NCBI GenBank assembly: GCA_031281115.1
Contig: JAITFV010000084.1
Coordinates: 1 to 8,491, forward strand
Length of the DNA stretch: 8,491 nucleotides
Source: Oscillospiraceae bacterium
GTDB taxonomy: Bacteria; Bacillota; Clostridia; Oscillospirales; Ruminococcaceae
Reading direction: 5' to 3'
In this document: positions 6,387 through 8,491 of the stretch, piece by piece
Numbering within the stretch: the first letter of the stretch is position 1
How the letters are laid out: each line of letters starts with the position of its first letter
Program-made: the position numbers and the translations under genes
The notes under the pieces: model-generated
The model's input: the letters and a program-made list of their open reading frames with translations, nothing else
Databases searched by the model: none
What the model was told of the DNA's origin: nothing

Positions 6387-7483
6387 GATGTAAGCCTCCT
6401 TTTCCCGAGAATAAATGCAATGACGAACAATACCGCAGTATAAATAAACAGCAGTCTTAAATCAGCCATCATTCTGTCATGATTCCCGCCGAACGCCGAG
6501 CCGAATATTACCGTGTGTGCGAGCGAGTTCGGGGAGTAATTGAATATCGCCTGCGCCGCGCCGAAATCCATTTTTACGTAGCCGCCCGCAACAAAAGTCA
6601 TTGTCCAGATGAGCGCCTGCATTGCGCCCATTGTAGCGTTGGGGTTTTTGAACAGCAAAAGTATGGTAATCGCGAACGCCTGCGAGAACAATGTAACTCC
6701 AAACAGCGTAAGAAGCACTAAGGGTATGTTTTCGCCCCAGTAAACGCCGTACACAAACATACTGAACAGGAACGTAATCAAGCCTTGAATATAACTCGTC
6801 ACGGTTGCGGCGGCGAGCAGCCCGCTAATCAGCACAGGTTTCGGCACCGGCGCAATGAGCACTCTCGCGCCTGTTTCCGAAAACATGCTTTTCTTGAAAA
6901 GCTCCAACCCGTTCATACCCGTGAACAGCAGAATCATAACAAGCATCGTCACCGCGTAATAATCAATCGCGCTCTGCACACGGTTGCCGAGGGGAGCGGC
7001 TGTTACGGATATTTCCGTATTCATAAACAGGAATAATTCTGACGGGTTTTCGCCGTTCATAATTGCAATCGTCATTGCCGCGCCGATTTGCTTATAGGAA
7101 TCAATGGTTGAAATCGCAACCTGCGAAGTCGTTCCGCCGCCCGCCGGTCTTATTACCGAAATCTCGCCTCCCTCTTCAATCACGGTGATAAAAGAATCGC
7201 CGGATTCGAGCAGTTGCTCTGTTTCTTCCCGCGTTGCAAAAGTTACGTCTAAAAACCGCGAAATTTCACTATTTTGCAGAAATGCTTCCAAGTTCCCGCC
7301 CTTTTCAACAACGGCAGACACAGGAATAGGCTCGAAATCATATTTCGGCGAGATGAAGCCGGCGAGCGCGTTCCCGAGAACGAAAATCAGTACAATCGGA
7401 AATAAAATCAGCACAGACACGTTCAAAGGGTCACGCCAGCAATACTTAAAAGCTGTAGTAAAAACGTTCAGGAAATTTTTCAT
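6383..7483 (-). CDS. ABC-2 type transporter permease (first of pair)
   Basis: This 366-residue membrane protein has the same plan as its downstream partner. It has one helix at about 22-42 and an extracytoplasmic domain at about 45-170. A five-helix membrane block follows, with segments near 172-194, 216-246, 253-277, 284-303 and 342-360. Similarity to the partner is architectural rather than close in sequence, as expected for a heteromeric permease pair (LnrM/LnrN-like). The ATG at 7483 overlaps the ATPase stop codon (ATGA at 7483-7480). Only a weak GGCGGTG lies upstream, so translation probably depends on coupling. A role in export together with the ATPase is well supported, but the substrate is unknown. 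Confidence 0.93.
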   Translation of the reverse strand: MKNFLNVFTTAFKYCWRDPLNVSVLILFPIVLIFVLGNALAGFISPKYDFEPIPVSAVVEKGGNLEAFLQNSEISRFLDVTFATREETEQLLESGDSFITVIEEGGEISVIRPAGGGTTSQVAISTIDSYKQIGAAMTIAIMNGENPSELFLFMNTEISVTAAPLGNRVQSAIDYYAVTMLVMILLFTGMNGLELFKKSMFSETGARVLIAPVPKPVLISGLLAAATVTSYIQGLITFLFSMFVYGVYWGENIPLVLLTLFGVTLFSQAFAITILLLFKNPNATMGAMQALIWTMTFVAGGYVKMDFGAAQAIFNYSPNSLAHTVIFGSAFGGNHDRMMADLRLLFIYTAVLFVIAFILGKRRLTS

Positions 7484-8427
7484 GAAGCTTCACCGCCGTC
7501 CCTTAAAGATTTACCCGTGAGCGCGAGGAATGCGTCCTCTAAGGTCGCGCGCTTTGCTGTAACGCCGAGGATTACATAAGGCGATGCCACTTCAATAATA
7601 CGCGAAAGGTTCCCCGAACCCGCCGTACTCGTAATTGTAACAGTGCGGTTCAGGGTATCGCAACGGACAACGCCCTGAATTTTCTTTATATTTTCGGGTA
7701 GAGACGGCGCGGGTTCTTTCACTTCAAGTATAATAGTTTCCTCAAATATTGCGGATTTCGCGATATCGTCCACGCTTCCGTCGGCAATTACCCGCCCGGC
7801 GTCCATTATGCAGACCCGCGAGCAAACACGCTCAACTTCCTCCATGTAATGCGAGGTGTAAAGTACGGTTGTGCCTTGTTTGTTAATCTCGCTGACGAAA
7901 TCAAGGATATGATTGCGTGACTGCGGGTCAATGCCGACCGTAGGTTCGTCAAGAATGAGCAGCTCCGGCTTGTGAATAACAGCACAGCCTATGTTTAATC
8001 TGCGCTTCATGCCGCCCGAGAATTTCTTGGGTGATTTTTTCGCGACATCGGAAAGCCCGAGGATTTCTAATGCTTCGTCAACGCGCTTTTTTAATTCCGC
8101 GCCGTAAACACCGTACAGCTTCCCGAAGTATTCTAAATTATCACGTGCGCTCAAGGTTTCGTATAACGCCAAATCCTGCGGCACTAAACCTATGCGTTGC
8201 CTTATAGCAATCGAATTCGACTTGCCGCGCAGTTCTTTCCCGAACAGTCTAATCTCGCCTGCGTCTGCGCCCGTAAGCCCCGTAAGTACACGGATTGCCG
8301 TGGTTTTCCCCGCGCCGTTGGGACCGAGCAGCCCGAGCGCTTCACCTTTTTGCAGATTTACAGTCAGGTGGTCGAGCGCGATTAACGCACGATAACGCTT
8401 AACTACTTCGTTCATTGAAAGTATCAT
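7480..8427 (-). CDS. ABC transporter ATP-binding protein (drug/peptide exporter type)
   Basis: The 315-residue ATPase drives the two adjacent permeases. Its motifs are Walker A GPNGAGKTT (35-43), Q-loop Gln84, signature FSGGMKRR (136-143), Walker B LLILDEP (156-162, Glu161) and H-loop His193 (TSHYMEEVE). About 85 residues after position 230 form the C-terminal extension typical of the CcmA/NatA/DrrA group (DUF4162-like). All catalytic residues are present. The signature has Met where the consensus LSGGQ has Gln, which is common in this group. The ATG at 8427 is preferred over Met5 because AAGGAG lies 7 nt before it (8440-8435). It is the first gene of the five-gene exporter and two-component operon. 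The set resembles LnrL of the Bacillus linearmycin resistance exporter, but I do not assign that name. Confidence 0.96.
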   Translation of the reverse strand: MILSMNEVVKRYRALIALDHLTVNLQKGEALGLLGPNGAGKTTAIRVLTGLTGADAGEIRLFGKELRGKSNSIAIRQRIGLVPQDLALYETLSARDNLEYFGKLYGVYGAELKKRVDEALEILGLSDVAKKSPKKFSGGMKRRLNIGCAVIHKPELLILDEPTVGIDPQSRNHILDFVSEINKQGTTVLYTSHYMEEVERVCSRVCIMDAGRVIADGSVDDIAKSAIFEETIILEVKEPAPSLPENIKKIQGVVRCDTLNRTVTITSTAGSGNLSRIIEVASPYVILGVTAKRATLEDAFLALTGKSLRDGGEAS

Positions 8428-8457
8428 ATTTATACTCCTTCTTTCTGTTATGCTCGT

Positions 8458-8486
8458 AGTATATAGTCCTTTAACTTAAAAAGCGT
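8458..8486 (-). promoter_or_regulatory. Possible promoter of the exporter/two-component operon
   Basis: On the minus strand a good -10 box, TATACT (8463-8458), lies about 30 nt before the ATPase start. At 17 bp spacing the -35 position reads ACGCTT (8486-8481), which is poor. This pattern fits an activator-dependent promoter, for example one driven by the operon's own NarL-type regulator. Only 64 bases of upstream sequence are visible, so the call is weak. Confidence 0.35.
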
Positions 8487-8491
8487 TTCGC

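Noticed and set aside
1..8491. CRISPR arrays, insertion sequences, tRNA or rRNA genes
   Set aside because: No spaced direct repeats, transposase motifs, terminal inverted repeats or RNA gene signatures were seen on either strand.

Overview
The window looks like a chromosomal segment of a clostridial Firmicute (class Clostridia) of moderate GC content. The main evidence is a SCIFF (six-cysteine) ranthipeptide precursor directly followed by its radical SAM/SPASM maturase, a pair found almost throughout Clostridia. AGGAGG-type ribosome binding sites, a DesK/NarL-type two-component system and an ABC-2 exporter set fit the same group. The assignment rests on gene content only.

Layout. On the plus strand, bases 2-610 hold the 3' part of an EAL-domain (c-di-GMP) gene whose start lies outside the window. 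It ends at a perfect bidirectional hairpin terminator (609-640), followed by a short tract of GTCAATT heptamer repeats (662-690). Everything from 696 to 8427 is on the minus strand, so the EAL gene converges on it.

Minus-strand block A, in transcription order, is an exporter and sensor operon: ABC ATPase (8427-7480), two ABC-2 permeases (7483-6383 and 6386-5280), a HisKA_3 sensor kinase (5280-4321) and a NarL/LuxR-type response regulator (4300-3692). The first four genes overlap by ATGA or TAATG, and the last is 20 bp away. The gene set resembles the LnrJK-LnrLMN (linearmycin resistance) system of Bacillus, with the order transporter then two-component system.

Minus-strand block B is the ranthipeptide operon. 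A strong predicted sigma-A promoter has its -35 box on the stop codon of the response regulator gene. It drives a leader of about 120 nt, a 55-residue SCIFF precursor (3537-3370), the maturase scfB (3370-1982; TAATG overlap) and a membrane-anchored HtrA-like serine protease with a PDZ domain (1985-696; ATGA overlap). The precursor gene is short and easy to miss. A naive longest-ORF call for scfB from a TTG at 3427 would overlap it.

Working model. ScfA is made and cross-linked by ScfB through Cys-derived thioethers. The coupled membrane protease is a candidate for maturation or quality control of the product outside the membrane. The adjacent ABC-2 exporter with its two-component system is a candidate for export, self-protection or sensing. 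The last two links are inferences from gene order only. No terminator is visible between blocks A and B, so partial co-transcription is possible.
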